From Clostridiales bacterium (GTDB lineage: Bacteria > Bacillota > Clostridia > Christensenellales > Aristaeellaceae), in assembly GCA_022776785.1 (NCBI GenBank), contig JALFHA010000221.1:1-5100 (forward strand): a stretch of 5,100 nt of DNA. Direction: 5' to 3'. The notes beneath the pieces are model-generated. The model was not told where the DNA came from. It did not search any database and worked only from the letters and a program-made list of their open reading frames with translations. A program made the translations under genes and the position numbers. Shown piece by piece: positions 1 to 5,100 of the stretch; within the stretch, counting starts at the first letter, position 1; each line of letters begins with the position of its first letter.

Positions 1-22
1 AGCTTTTAAGTGCAAGACAGTA

Positions 23-1243
23 TCAGTTCTTCCTGTGCAGCTTGAGGAAATACGCCAGATCCCCCATCGCCTTGGTGAGCGTGTCGGGATCGGGCAGCAT
101 CACGATGCGGAAGCGCAGATCCTCGTGCCAGTCAAAGCCGCTGCCTGGGATCACCAGAATGTGCATCTCGTGCAGGAACTTCATGGCGAAATCCTGTGCG
201 TCCTCGAAGTCAAACTGCTCCCTGTCAAGCGCCGGGAACAGATAGAACGCCGCTCGGCTAGGCACATAGGAGACGCCCCGTATTTTGTCCAGCCCCTCCA
301 TCGTGGCCCTGCGCTGCTCGTAGAGGCGGCCGCCGGGAACGATCATCTCCCGGGTGCTCTCGCTGTCCACCAGCGCCGCCGGGATGACGAGCTGCGTCAG
401 CGCGTTGCCGCACAGGCGCATGGAGGCCAGCTGCATCACGCCGTTCTTGATTTCATCCAGTTCGCCCTTGGGCCCGGAAAAGACCATCCACCCGCAGCGG
501 AAGCCGCAGACGATGTGGCTCTTGGACAGGCCGTTGAAGGTGACGCAGGGCACGTCGGGCGCGAGCGCGCCGATGGATTCATGGCGAAGGCCGTCCATGA
601 CAAGCCTGTCATAGATTTCATCCGCCAGCAGCACGAGGTGATGCTGCCGCGCCACCTCCGCGATCTCCAGCAGAATCTCCTTGCTGTACACGGCACCCGT
701 CGGGTTGTTCGGATTGATGACCAGAATCGCCTTGGTTCTCTCCGTTACCTTGCTTTTGATGTCATCGATGTCGGGATACCACGCATTGCCCGGATCGCAG
801 CGGTAGAAAACCGGCTTGCCGCCGCACAGATAGGCGTTGTTGCTCCAGAGAGAATAGCAGGGCGAGGGCATCAGAATCTCCTCACCCGTGCCCAGCAGGG
901 CGTTCATCAGCATGGACGCCGCCTCGGATACGCCGTTGCAGATGAACACGTCGTTGGGCATGATGCCCTGAAGGCCGCGACCGATGTGATAGGTACAGAT
1001 GACGTTGCGCGCAGCAGCCATGCCCCGCACGTCGCAGTAAGGAACCGCCTCGTCGATATGAAGCGCCAACGCCTGCCGGACGCTGTTGGGGAGCCTGAAC
1101 CCGAAGCGGCCGGGGTTGCCAGTGTTGAGCTTGAGCACGTTGATGCCCTCCGACTCCATGCGCAGCGCCTCCTGATACAGCGGCCCACGGATATCGGAAT
1201 GCACATGATCCAGGCGATCAGAGCACCGAACCAAAGGATACAT
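23..1243 (-). CDS. alaA: AlaA-type PLP-dependent aminotransferase (alanine/glutamate family)
   Basis: This is a complete 406-residue fold-type I aminotransferase. It probably interconverts pyruvate plus glutamate with alanine plus 2-oxoglutarate in the cytosol. Seen in the sequence: NPNNPTG at residues 177-183, ADEIYD at 207-212 (cofactor-binding Asp208 and Tyr211), the PLP lysine K241 in FNGLSKSH followed by GFRCGW, PGGRLYEQR at 303-311, and the carboxylate-binding arginine R379 in RFRIV. From memory, the order and wording of these blocks, and the N-terminal DIRGP (17-21) and LNTGNPGRFGF (39-49), follow E. coli AlaA closely, and the length matches that family. The ATG at 1241-1243 is chosen because the AlaA N-terminus aligns from it; GGAGGG lies 11 nt upstream. 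The gene follows galE after 81 nt that contain a strong hairpin and no obvious promoter. Substrate preference is inferred; other alpha-family aminotransferases share this architecture. Confidence 0.88.
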   Translation of the reverse strand: MYPLVRCSDRLDHVHSDIRGPLYQEALRMESEGINVLKLNTGNPGRFGFRLPNSVRQALALHIDEAVPYCDVRGMAAARNVICTYHIGRGLQGIMPNDVFICNGVSEAASMLMNALLGTGEEILMPSPCYSLWSNNAYLCGGKPVFYRCDPGNAWYPDIDDIKSKVTERTKAILVINPNNPTGAVYSKEILLEIAEVARQHHLVLLADEIYDRLVMDGLRHESIGALAPDVPCVTFNGLSKSHIVCGFRCGWMVFSGPKGELDEIKNGVMQLASMRLCGNALTQLVIPAALVDSESTREMIVPGGRLYEQRRATMEGLDKIRGVSYVPSRAAFYLFPALDREQFDFEDAQDFAMKFLHEMHILVIPGSGFDWHEDLRFRIVMLPDPDTLTKAMGDLAYFLKLHRKN

Positions 1244-1254
1244 CCCCCTTATTT

Positions 1255-1260
1255 CCCTCC
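1255..1260 (-). promoter_or_regulatory. Ribosome binding site of the aminotransferase gene
   Basis: GGAGGG (minus strand) sits 11 nt before the ATG at 1243. A second purine run, AAGGGGG, directly abuts the ATG and is too close to serve as the Shine-Dalgarno. The site begins 16 nt after the inverted repeat at 1277-1302, so folding of that hairpin would leave it exposed. Confidence 0.6.
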
Positions 1261-1276
1261 CGCCCCGCCTAGCAGA

Positions 1277-1302
1277 CTGCCCTGCCTGTGCAGGCAGGGC
1301 AG
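1277..1302 (-). terminator. Perfect 12-bp hairpin between galE and the aminotransferase gene (possible terminator)
   Basis: CTGCCCTGCCTG at 1277-1288 is matched exactly by its reverse complement at 1291-1302 with 2 nt between the arms. In RNA this would be a GC-rich stem of about 10-11 bp with a 4-6 nt loop. It lies 22 nt after the galE stop codon. No run of T follows it on either strand: reading the minus strand the next bases are TCTGCTAGGCG. It is therefore not a canonical intrinsic terminator. It could give partial termination, protect the galE mRNA 3' end, or mark a processing point between the two genes. The repeat is certain; its role is inferred. Confidence 0.45.
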
Positions 1303-1324
1303 GAGGAATGATTGTCGTCTTGTA

Positions 1325-2338
1325 TCAGTCTGCGTAGCCGTTGGGGTTGAGGGTCTGCCAGCGCCACGCGTCGCGGCACATGTCCTCAAGATTCTTCTGC
1401 GCCGTCCAGCCCAGCAGCTCCCTTGCCTTCTTCGGGTCGGCCCAGCACTCGGCGATGTCGCCGGGACGGCGCGCCTCAATCTTGTAGGGAACCTTCACGC
1501 CGTTGACCTTCTCAAACGCCTTGACGATGTCCAGCACGCTGTAGCCGTGGCCCGTGCCGAGGTTGATGATCTCCACGCCCGTGTGCTTCATCGCGTAATC
1601 CGCCGCGGCGACGTGGCCCTTCGCCAGATCGACGACGTGGATGTAATCGCGCACGCCCGTGCCGTCCGGCGTGGGATAGTCGTCGCCGAACACATGCAGA
1701 TAGGCCAGCTTGCCGGCGGCCACCTGCGTGACGTAGGGCAGCAGGTTGTTCGGGATGCCGTTGGGCATTTCGCCAATGCGGCCGCTCTCGTGCGCGCCGA
1801 TGGGATTGAAGTAGCGCAGCAGCACGACCGACCAGTCCGGATTCGCCTTCGCCACGTCGGTGAGGATGCGCTCGTTCATGTACTTCGTCCAGCCATAGGG
1901 GTTGGTGCAGCTCGTGGGCATGGTCTCATCAAGCGGCATATGATCGGGAATGCCATACACCGTCGCCGAGGAGCTGAAGATGAAGCGGGTCACGCCGTGG
2001 CGCTTCATCGCCTCGCAGACGGTCAGCGTGCAGTCGAGGTTGTTGCGGTAGTACTCCAGCGGCTTGGCGACGGACTCGCCCACCGCCTTGTAGGCCGCGA
2101 AGTGAATGACTGCGTCGATCTTGTTGTCCTCAAAAATCCGGTCGAGCGCGGCGCCGTCGCAGGCATCTTCCTTATACAGGCGCACGGTCTTGCCGGTCAG
2201 CTCCTCCACGCGGGAGACGGCCTTCTCACTGCTGTTGTAGAGGTTGTCCACGATCACCACGTCATGCCCCGCGTCAAGCAGCTCCACAGCCGTGTGGGAG
2301 CCGATGAAGCCTGCGCCGCCCGTCAAAAGAATGTTCAT
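1325..2338 (-). CDS. galE: UDP-glucose 4-epimerase
   Basis: This cytosolic NAD-dependent epimerase interconverts UDP-glucose and UDP-galactose (Leloir pathway) and supplies UDP-galactose for surface polysaccharides. It is an extended short-chain dehydrogenase/reductase of 337 residues, almost the same length as E. coli GalE. Seen: the Rossmann loop TGGAGFIGSH at 6-15, DNLYNSS at 31-37, HFAAYKAVGES at 79-89, catalytic Ser124 in SSSATVYG, the Tyr148-xxx-Lys152 pair in NPYGWTKYMNE, RYFNPIGAH at 175-183, RDYIHVVDLA at 230-239 and the family-typical C-terminus WRWQTLNPNGY. The frame is open for 38 more codons upstream, to an ATG at 2452. The ATG at 2336-2338 is chosen because family members begin with this MNILLTGGAGFIG block and GAGAGGAGAGG lies just upstream. 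No other galactose gene is adjacent, so general sugar-nucleotide supply is as likely a role as galactose catabolism. Confidence 0.96.
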   Translation of the reverse strand: MNILLTGGAGFIGSHTAVELLDAGHDVVIVDNLYNSSEKAVSRVEELTGKTVRLYKEDACDGAALDRIFEDNKIDAVIHFAAYKAVGESVAKPLEYYRNNLDCTLTVCEAMKRHGVTRFIFSSSATVYGIPDHMPLDETMPTSCTNPYGWTKYMNERILTDVAKANPDWSVVLLRYFNPIGAHESGRIGEMPNGIPNNLLPYVTQVAAGKLAYLHVFGDDYPTPDGTGVRDYIHVVDLAKGHVAAADYAMKHTGVEIINLGTGHGYSVLDIVKAFEKVNGVKVPYKIEARRPGDIAECWADPKKARELLGWTAQKNLEDMCRDAWRWQTLNPNGYAD

Positions 2339-2345
2339 AGCGCTT

Positions 2346-2356
2346 CCTCTCCTCTC
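2346..2356 (-). promoter_or_regulatory. galE: Ribosome binding site that sets the galE start
   Basis: GAGAGGAGAGG on the minus strand ends 7 nt before the ATG at 2338. It supports this internal ATG over the in-frame ATG at 2452, which has no comparable site and falls only about 5 nt after the predicted transcription start. Confidence 0.75.
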
Positions 2357-2402
2357 GTCGTTCCGGTGTGTTTTTGGGTTTGTCCTCTGTTCGCTCTTTG
2401 CT

Positions 2403-2449
2403 CCTGCTTCGCGAGGCTTGCGCTGCACAGCGCTCCCCTTCCCGGCAGG
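2403..2449 (-). other. Potentially folded galE 5' leader
   Basis: Within the predicted leader of about 118 nt lies a perfect 6-bp inverted repeat, GCGCTG-TG-CAGCGC (2420-2433). Next to it is a near-palindrome, GCTTCGCGAGGC as read on the plus strand (2406-2417, core TCGCGA). Outer arms CCTGC (2403-2407) and GCAGG (2445-2449) could close a branched structure; the 2403-2407 arm overlaps the near-palindrome by two bases, so the two pairings partly compete. No T-tract follows, so it does not look like a classical attenuator. I recognise no riboswitch consensus. Pairing is seen in the sequence; function is unknown. Confidence 0.35.
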
Positions 2450-2463
2450 CATCCGTTATCGCT

Positions 2464-2492
2464 ATTATACCACCGGCAGCCGCCCGTGGCAA
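2464..2492 (-). promoter_or_regulatory. Sigma-A/sigma-70 promoter for galE
   Basis: On the minus strand the -35 element TTGCCA (2487-2492, 5 of 6 consensus bases) is followed by an optimal 17-nt spacer and a perfect -10 TATAAT (2464-2469). Transcription should start near 2456-2457, giving a leader of about 118 nt before galE. The -35 begins 8 nt after the cyclase stop codon, so galE is separated transcriptionally from the upstream operon. The spacer carries an imperfect dyad (2470-2489) that could be an operator. Confidence 0.82.
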
Positions 2493-2499
2493 TGGCGAT

Positions 2500-3129
2500 T
2501 TACGCCTCCTCGTCGATGAGCACAGCCCTGCACGGCGCGCCGTTCTCGCCCGTCAGGCTCAGCGGCAGCGCGCTGAGAATGTAGTTTTCCTTGTCCGCGC
2601 CCTGCAGGCACAGCCCCTCGACAATCGCCACGCCGGCGTCCATCAGCGTGCGGTGCACCTCGCCGTCGCACAGCTCCATGTTCTCCACCGTCGGCGAGTC
2701 GATGCCCACGAGCCTGACGCGCATCTGCGCCAGATACTGCGCGGCGCGCATGCTCAGCACAGCGGGATTGAAGCGCCCCGAACGCGCGTGCTTGCCCTTG
2801 GGATCCGTGCGCAGGAGGATGCGCTCCCCTTCCTTGATCTGCTGGTCGGAGAGCATCTTTTCGTTGATGACGTCCGCCGCGATGGTCAGCACGCGGCAGG
2901 GGCCGTAGAAGCAGTCCAGCGGCATGGATTCCACGCCCGCGCCGCCCTTGATCATGTGAAGGGGCGCGTCGATATGCGTGCCGCAGTGGCTGCCCATCGT
3001 CAGCTCGCTGACCTCGCACATGTTGCCCATCTTGAAGCTGCTGACGCTCCTCGACTGAAAACGGGGATCGCCCGGGTAGACGACCATCTCCGGGCACATC
3101 TGCTGAGAAATGTCAATAATCCTGCTCAT
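2500..3129 (-). CDS. Cyclase / kynurenine formamidase-fold metal-dependent hydrolase
   Basis: This 209-residue protein belongs to the cyclase family (PF04199), which includes arylformamidase KynB and isatin hydrolase; members hydrolyse amide or lactam bonds with a metal centre. Seen: HCGTHIDAPLH at 48-58, giving ligands His48, His52 and Asp54 and catalytic His58; VGIDSPTVEN at 141-150; His159 and Glu171, which match in position the remaining KynB ligands; and the N-terminal IIDISQQM start typical of the family. Length is usual for bacterial members. The ATG lies 3 nt after the upstream carboxypeptidase stop (TGA-GCT-ATG), with only a distant GGAG inside that gene, so translational coupling is likely. 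It is the last gene before the galE promoter. No tryptophan or kynurenine gene is nearby, so kynB is not assigned and the substrate is unknown. Confidence 0.88.
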   Translation of the reverse strand: MSRIIDISQQMCPEMVVYPGDPRFQSRSVSSFKMGNMCEVSELTMGSHCGTHIDAPLHMIKGGAGVESMPLDCFYGPCRVLTIAADVINEKMLSDQQIKEGERILLRTDPKGKHARSGRFNPAVLSMRAAQYLAQMRVRLVGIDSPTVENMELCDGEVHRTLMDAGVAIVEGLCLQGADKENYILSALPLSLTGENGAPCRAVLIDEEA

Positions 3130-3132
3130 AGC

Positions 3133-3897
3133 TCATTGCGCGCCGCTCCATGCGGCGACAGCCTCCTTCCACTCCGCTGTAAACTCCTCGAGACACAGGT
3201 TGTGATCGCGCATGTATTGGGCGACCTGCACGCCGACATAACGCAGGTGCCACGCCTCCGCGGTGATCTGCGTAATATCCTCCTTATCCTCCTGATAGCG
3301 AATGATAAAGCCGTAATCCCAGCAGTGCTCGGCCAGCCATACGCCCTCCTTCGTCTTGGCGAAGGCGCTGGTGAACTTCTTGCCGATGCCCGCCTTGTTG
3401 ATGACGTCGATGGCAAGTCCCGTCTGGTGCTCCGACGCGCCGGGATACTGCACCACGCCGTCGTCCACGCCGTTGTGGCTCTTGAGGCGATTGTAATACA
3501 TGGTATTCTGCGTCTGATAGCTGCGGTAGCCGGAATGTGCGTAGAGATAGATGCCATCCTCCTGCGCCGCGTCAAAGAGCGTCTTGAGTGCGCTGGCGGC
3601 GACCTCCCGCAGGCGGATCGGGTCGTAGCTGATCTTGCGGCAATCGAGATCCTTCACCAGATCATCCGGCACGTCGTCCTCGCCGAGCAGATTATCCCGG
3701 TTGACGAGCTGGATGTAGTTGCTTGTCATCAGCAGCTCATAGGGAATGGGATATGTCCACGACTGCGCAGGCTCGTCAAGCTGCTGCGCCTCCTCCACGT
3801 CGCCCAGCGCCGAAATGTCGAGCATCTCCGCCGCGCCGGGCGCGGTGAAAAGCGCTGCCGTCAGGGCGAGCAATACGGCCAGTCCTCTCCTCTTCAC
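3133..3897 (-). CDS. Secreted VanY-like D-Ala-D-Ala carboxypeptidase (M15B), second of a tandem pair
   Basis: This zinc D,D-carboxypeptidase of 254 residues would trim the terminal D-Ala of peptidoglycan stem peptides outside the membrane. Residues 1-23 form a clear signal peptide: MKRRG, a hydrophobic core LAVLLALTAALFTA, and a PGAA cleavage region with no lipobox cysteine. Seen: VNRDNLLG at 65-72, SGYRSYQTQ at 122-130 (Arg125), SEHQTGLAIDV at 155-165 (zinc ligands His157 and Asp164), GVWLAEHCWDYGFIIRY at 185-201, and EAWHLRYVG at 214-222 (catalytic Glu214, ligand His217). All M15B catalytic residues are present. The start is GTG at 3895-3897; it overlaps the upstream stop as GTGA and is preceded by GGAGGTGG with 7 nt of spacing. 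Nothing here resembles a vancomycin cluster (no vanHAX or vanRS), so a housekeeping wall role is more likely than resistance. Confidence 0.92.
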   Translation of the reverse strand: MKRRGLAVLLALTAALFTAPGAAEMLDISALGDVEEAQQLDEPAQSWTYPIPYELLMTSNYIQLVNRDNLLGEDDVPDDLVKDLDCRKISYDPIRLREVAASALKTLFDAAQEDGIYLYAHSGYRSYQTQNTMYYNRLKSHNGVDDGVVQYPGASEHQTGLAIDVINKAGIGKKFTSAFAKTKEGVWLAEHCWDYGFIIRYQEDKEDITQITAEAWHLRYVGVQVAQYMRDHNLCLEEFTAEWKEAVAAWSGAQ

Positions 3898-4625
3898 GGC
3901 TGAACCACCTCCATCTGTACAGCTTGATCGCCGGAGGCCTCCGCCTGTCCGGAAATGAGGGCAACGCGATCCGCGCGCACCATCAGGATGTATTCCTCAA
4001 AGGTCACGTCAAGCGCCTCGATTTCCGCGGCCGCCTCGCGGCCGACGTAGCGGATGTGCCACGGCTCGTAGATATAGCCCGTGATGCTCCGCTTTCCCTC
4101 GGGATAGCGGATGATGAATCCGAAGCGATAGCAGTTTTCCGCCAGCCAGATGCCCTCCGGGGATTCGCCGAACTGGGCGGTCAGCCCCGTTCCCAGCGTG
4201 GTTTCCCCTTCCACGTCCATCGCCAGCCCCGTCTGATGCTCGGAATAGCCCGGCTTTGCCACGCTGGCATTGGCCTGCCTTTCGTCCATCCTTTCGAGCT
4301 TGCGCTCGTAGATGGCCTTCTGCGTCGAATAGCTGCGGAAGCCGCTCGTCGCATAGAGCGTGACGCCCTCCTGCGCCGCGGCGTCAAAGAGCTCCTCGAG
4401 CGCCGCGGCAGCCTCCGGGCGCATGTAGATGTTCTCCGAAAGCTCCGGCTTCGTCGGCGTCACGTCGGGCTTGACCAGCGTCACGGGGACGATGGGTGCC
4501 CTGTTCGTCTTGTTGACCAGAATCAGTATGTCCGACGGATCCTGATGGGGCATCACATAGCCCCATGTATCCACCATCATCGTCAGACCGATAGCCAGAG
4601 AGGCGATCGCCCGAAAAAATCCCAT
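3894..4625 (-). CDS. VanY-like D-Ala-D-Ala carboxypeptidase (M15B), first of a tandem pair
   Basis: This 243-residue M15B zinc carboxypeptidase is a paralogue of the next gene. Seen: LVNKTN at 36-41, SGFRSYSTQ at 94-102 (Arg97), YSEHQTGLAMDVEG at 127-140 (zinc ligands His130 and Asp137), GIWLAENCYRFGFIIRY at 158-174, and YEPWHIRYVG at 186-195 (Glu187, His190). The N-terminus has one short hydrophobic stretch (about 6-18) after a single Arg and no obvious cleavage site, so it may be a weak signal peptide or a membrane anchor. The ATG at 4623-4625 is preferred over an in-frame ATG at 4679, because AGGGAG lies 8 nt before it and the longer form would overlap hflX and put an Arg-rich stretch ahead of the hydrophobic segment. 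A tail of about 30 residues after the catalytic domain (about 214-243) is not part of the core motifs. It follows hflX by 22 nt. Confidence 0.9.
   Translation of the reverse strand: MGFFRAIASLAIGLTMMVDTWGYVMPHQDPSDILILVNKTNRAPIVPVTLVKPDVTPTKPELSENIYMRPEAAAALEELFDAAAQEGVTLYATSGFRSYSTQKAIYERKLERMDERQANASVAKPGYSEHQTGLAMDVEGETTLGTGLTAQFGESPEGIWLAENCYRFGFIIRYPEGKRSITGYIYEPWHIRYVGREAAAEIEALDVTFEEYILMVRADRVALISGQAEASGDQAVQMEVVQP
3905..3912 (-). promoter_or_regulatory. Ribosome binding site for the GTG-initiated carboxypeptidase
   Basis: GGAGGTGG lies within the last codons of the upstream paralogue, 7 nt before the GTG at 3897. It supports this non-ATG start and, with the GTGA stop/start overlap, suggests coupled translation of the pair. 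Confidence 0.7.
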
Positions 4626-4633
4626 GCTTGCTT

Positions 4634-4639
4634 CTCCCT
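4634..4639 (-). promoter_or_regulatory. Ribosome binding site of the first carboxypeptidase
   Basis: AGGGAG lies in the 22-nt gap after hflX, 8 nt before the ATG at 4625. It decides the start against the longer in-frame ATG at 4679, which lies inside hflX. Confidence 0.6.
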
Positions 4640-4647
4640 TCGGCCGG

Positions 4648-5100
4648 TCAGTCAAGCCACGCCAGCGCCTGCGCGCCAAGCTTTGCGCTCAGGCGGCCAG
4701 CCATCTGCTCATCCGCAATGGCCTCGACCATGACGCCGCTTTCCGTGTATTCCTCTTTGACAACCTGTGCGCCGTCATGCAGCGCGGCGAGCAATCCCCC
4801 CTGCGCATAGGGAATCAAAACCCGCAGCGGGCGCGCAATGCCGCGCAGACGGCGCTTGATTTCCTCGAGCAGCGCCTCGATGCCCTCGCCCGTCCTCGCG
4901 CTGATGGGAATAGCGCCGGGCCATTCAGGCACGCGCTCCATCAAATCGACCTTGTTGATGACATCGATGCGGGGCTGCTCCGACGCGCCCAGGGACGCGA
5001 GCACCTCGAGCACCACGTCGTGCTGGCGCGCCATCTCCGCCGATGCGCCGTCGGAAACGACGACCAGCAGATCGGCCAGCAGCGCCTCCTCGAGCGTCGA
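4648..5100 (-). CDS. hflX: Ribosome-associated GTPase HflX, C-terminal part (partial)
   Basis: The reading frame runs off the window at 5100; the last 150 residues are present. HflX is a cytosolic GTPase that binds the 50S subunit and splits or rescues stalled ribosomes. Seen, numbered from the cut edge: STLEEALLADLLVVVSD at 1-17, the family stretch that follows the G3 switch region; the G4 motif NKVD at 49-52; the G5-like SARTGEGI at 68-75; and the HflX C-terminal domain with LIPYAQGGLLAALHDGAQV at 95-113 and KEEYTESGVMVEA at 115-127. The G1 and G3 motifs and the N-terminal domain lie outside. An internal Met at 5034 is not the start, because clear HflX sequence continues upstream of it in frame. 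It is the first visible gene of a tightly packed series with the two carboxypeptidases and the cyclase. Confidence 0.9.
   Translation of the reverse strand, partial: STLEEALLADLLVVVSDGASAEMARQHDVVLEVLASLGASEQPRIDVINKVDLMERVPEWPGAIPISARTGEGIEALLEEIKRRLRGIARPLRVLIPYAQGGLLAALHDGAQVVKEEYTESGVMVEAIADEQMAGRLSAKLGAQALAWLD

Noticed and set aside
1..22. A terminator after the aminotransferase stop codon
   Set aside because: Only 22 nt remain before the window edge. They contain no inverted repeat, so nothing can be called.
2339..2452. A 38-residue N-terminal extension of GalE starting at the ATG at 2452, possibly on a near-leaderless mRNA
   Set aside because: The extension is charged and low in complexity with no family counterpart. 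Canonical GalE begins at the Rossmann strand encoded from 2338, where a strong ribosome binding site is present.
35..2584. An 849-codon plus-strand open frame opposite the aminotransferase and galE genes
   Set aside because: Its translation is dominated by His, Arg, Ala, Val and Gln with no recognisable domain, as expected for the antisense of GC-rich genes. It covers two unrelated genes that have full catalytic motifs, and also the intergenic hairpin and promoter.
2500..3129. Naming the cyclase kynB
   Set aside because: The metal ligands match KynB, but the family also covers isatin hydrolases and many uncharacterised enzymes, and there is no tryptophan-degradation context.
2368..3903. A 511-codon plus-strand open frame opposite the cyclase and the second carboxypeptidase
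   Set aside because: It has the same antisense composition and no motif, and it spans two genuine genes. The 269-codon plus-strand frame at 3924-4733 is rejected for the same reason.
3133..4625. VanY-type glycopeptide resistance
   Set aside because: M15B carboxypeptidases are common in Gram-positive genomes, and no vanHAX ligase genes or vanRS regulators lie in the window. Resistance cannot be claimed from these two genes.

Overview
The window reads as an ordinary chromosomal stretch from a GC-rich bacterium (roughly 60% G+C by eye). The gene content fits a Gram-positive anaerobe of the Clostridia/Christensenellales type: two VanY-like M15B D,D-carboxypeptidases, a clostridial-style HflX C-terminus, strong GGAGG-type ribosome binding sites and tight head-to-tail packing. 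This placement is an inference from gene style; no rRNA or other taxonomic marker is present.

All six genes lie on the minus strand, so transcription runs from position 5100 down to 1. In that order they are: the C-terminal part of the ribosome-associated GTPase HflX (cut by the window edge at 5100); two adjacent paralogous M15B zinc D-Ala-D-Ala carboxypeptidases (4625-3894 and 3897-3133); a cyclase/kynurenine-formamidase-fold metal hydrolase (3129-2500); UDP-glucose 4-epimerase GalE (2338-1325); and an AlaA-type alanine/glutamate aminotransferase (1243-23).

The first four genes are packed like an operon: a 22-nt gap, then a 4-nt GTGA overlap, then a 3-nt gap, so translational coupling is likely. 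A near-consensus sigma-A promoter (TTGCCA, 17-nt spacer, TATAAT; 2464-2492) lies just after the cyclase stop and should start a separate galE transcript with a leader of about 118 nt that can fold. A perfect 12-bp inverted repeat without a T-tract (1277-1302) separates galE from the aminotransferase gene. No clear promoter is visible for the aminotransferase, so it may be read from the galE promoter past this hairpin.

No RNA gene, mobile element, CRISPR array or phage gene is visible. Long plus-strand open frames run opposite the real genes, but they are compositional shadows. I do not see a convincing undescribed system. The items most worth a second look are the tandem carboxypeptidases with a cyclase behind hflX, the galE promoter with its dyad and folded leader, and the hairpin between galE and the aminotransferase gene.
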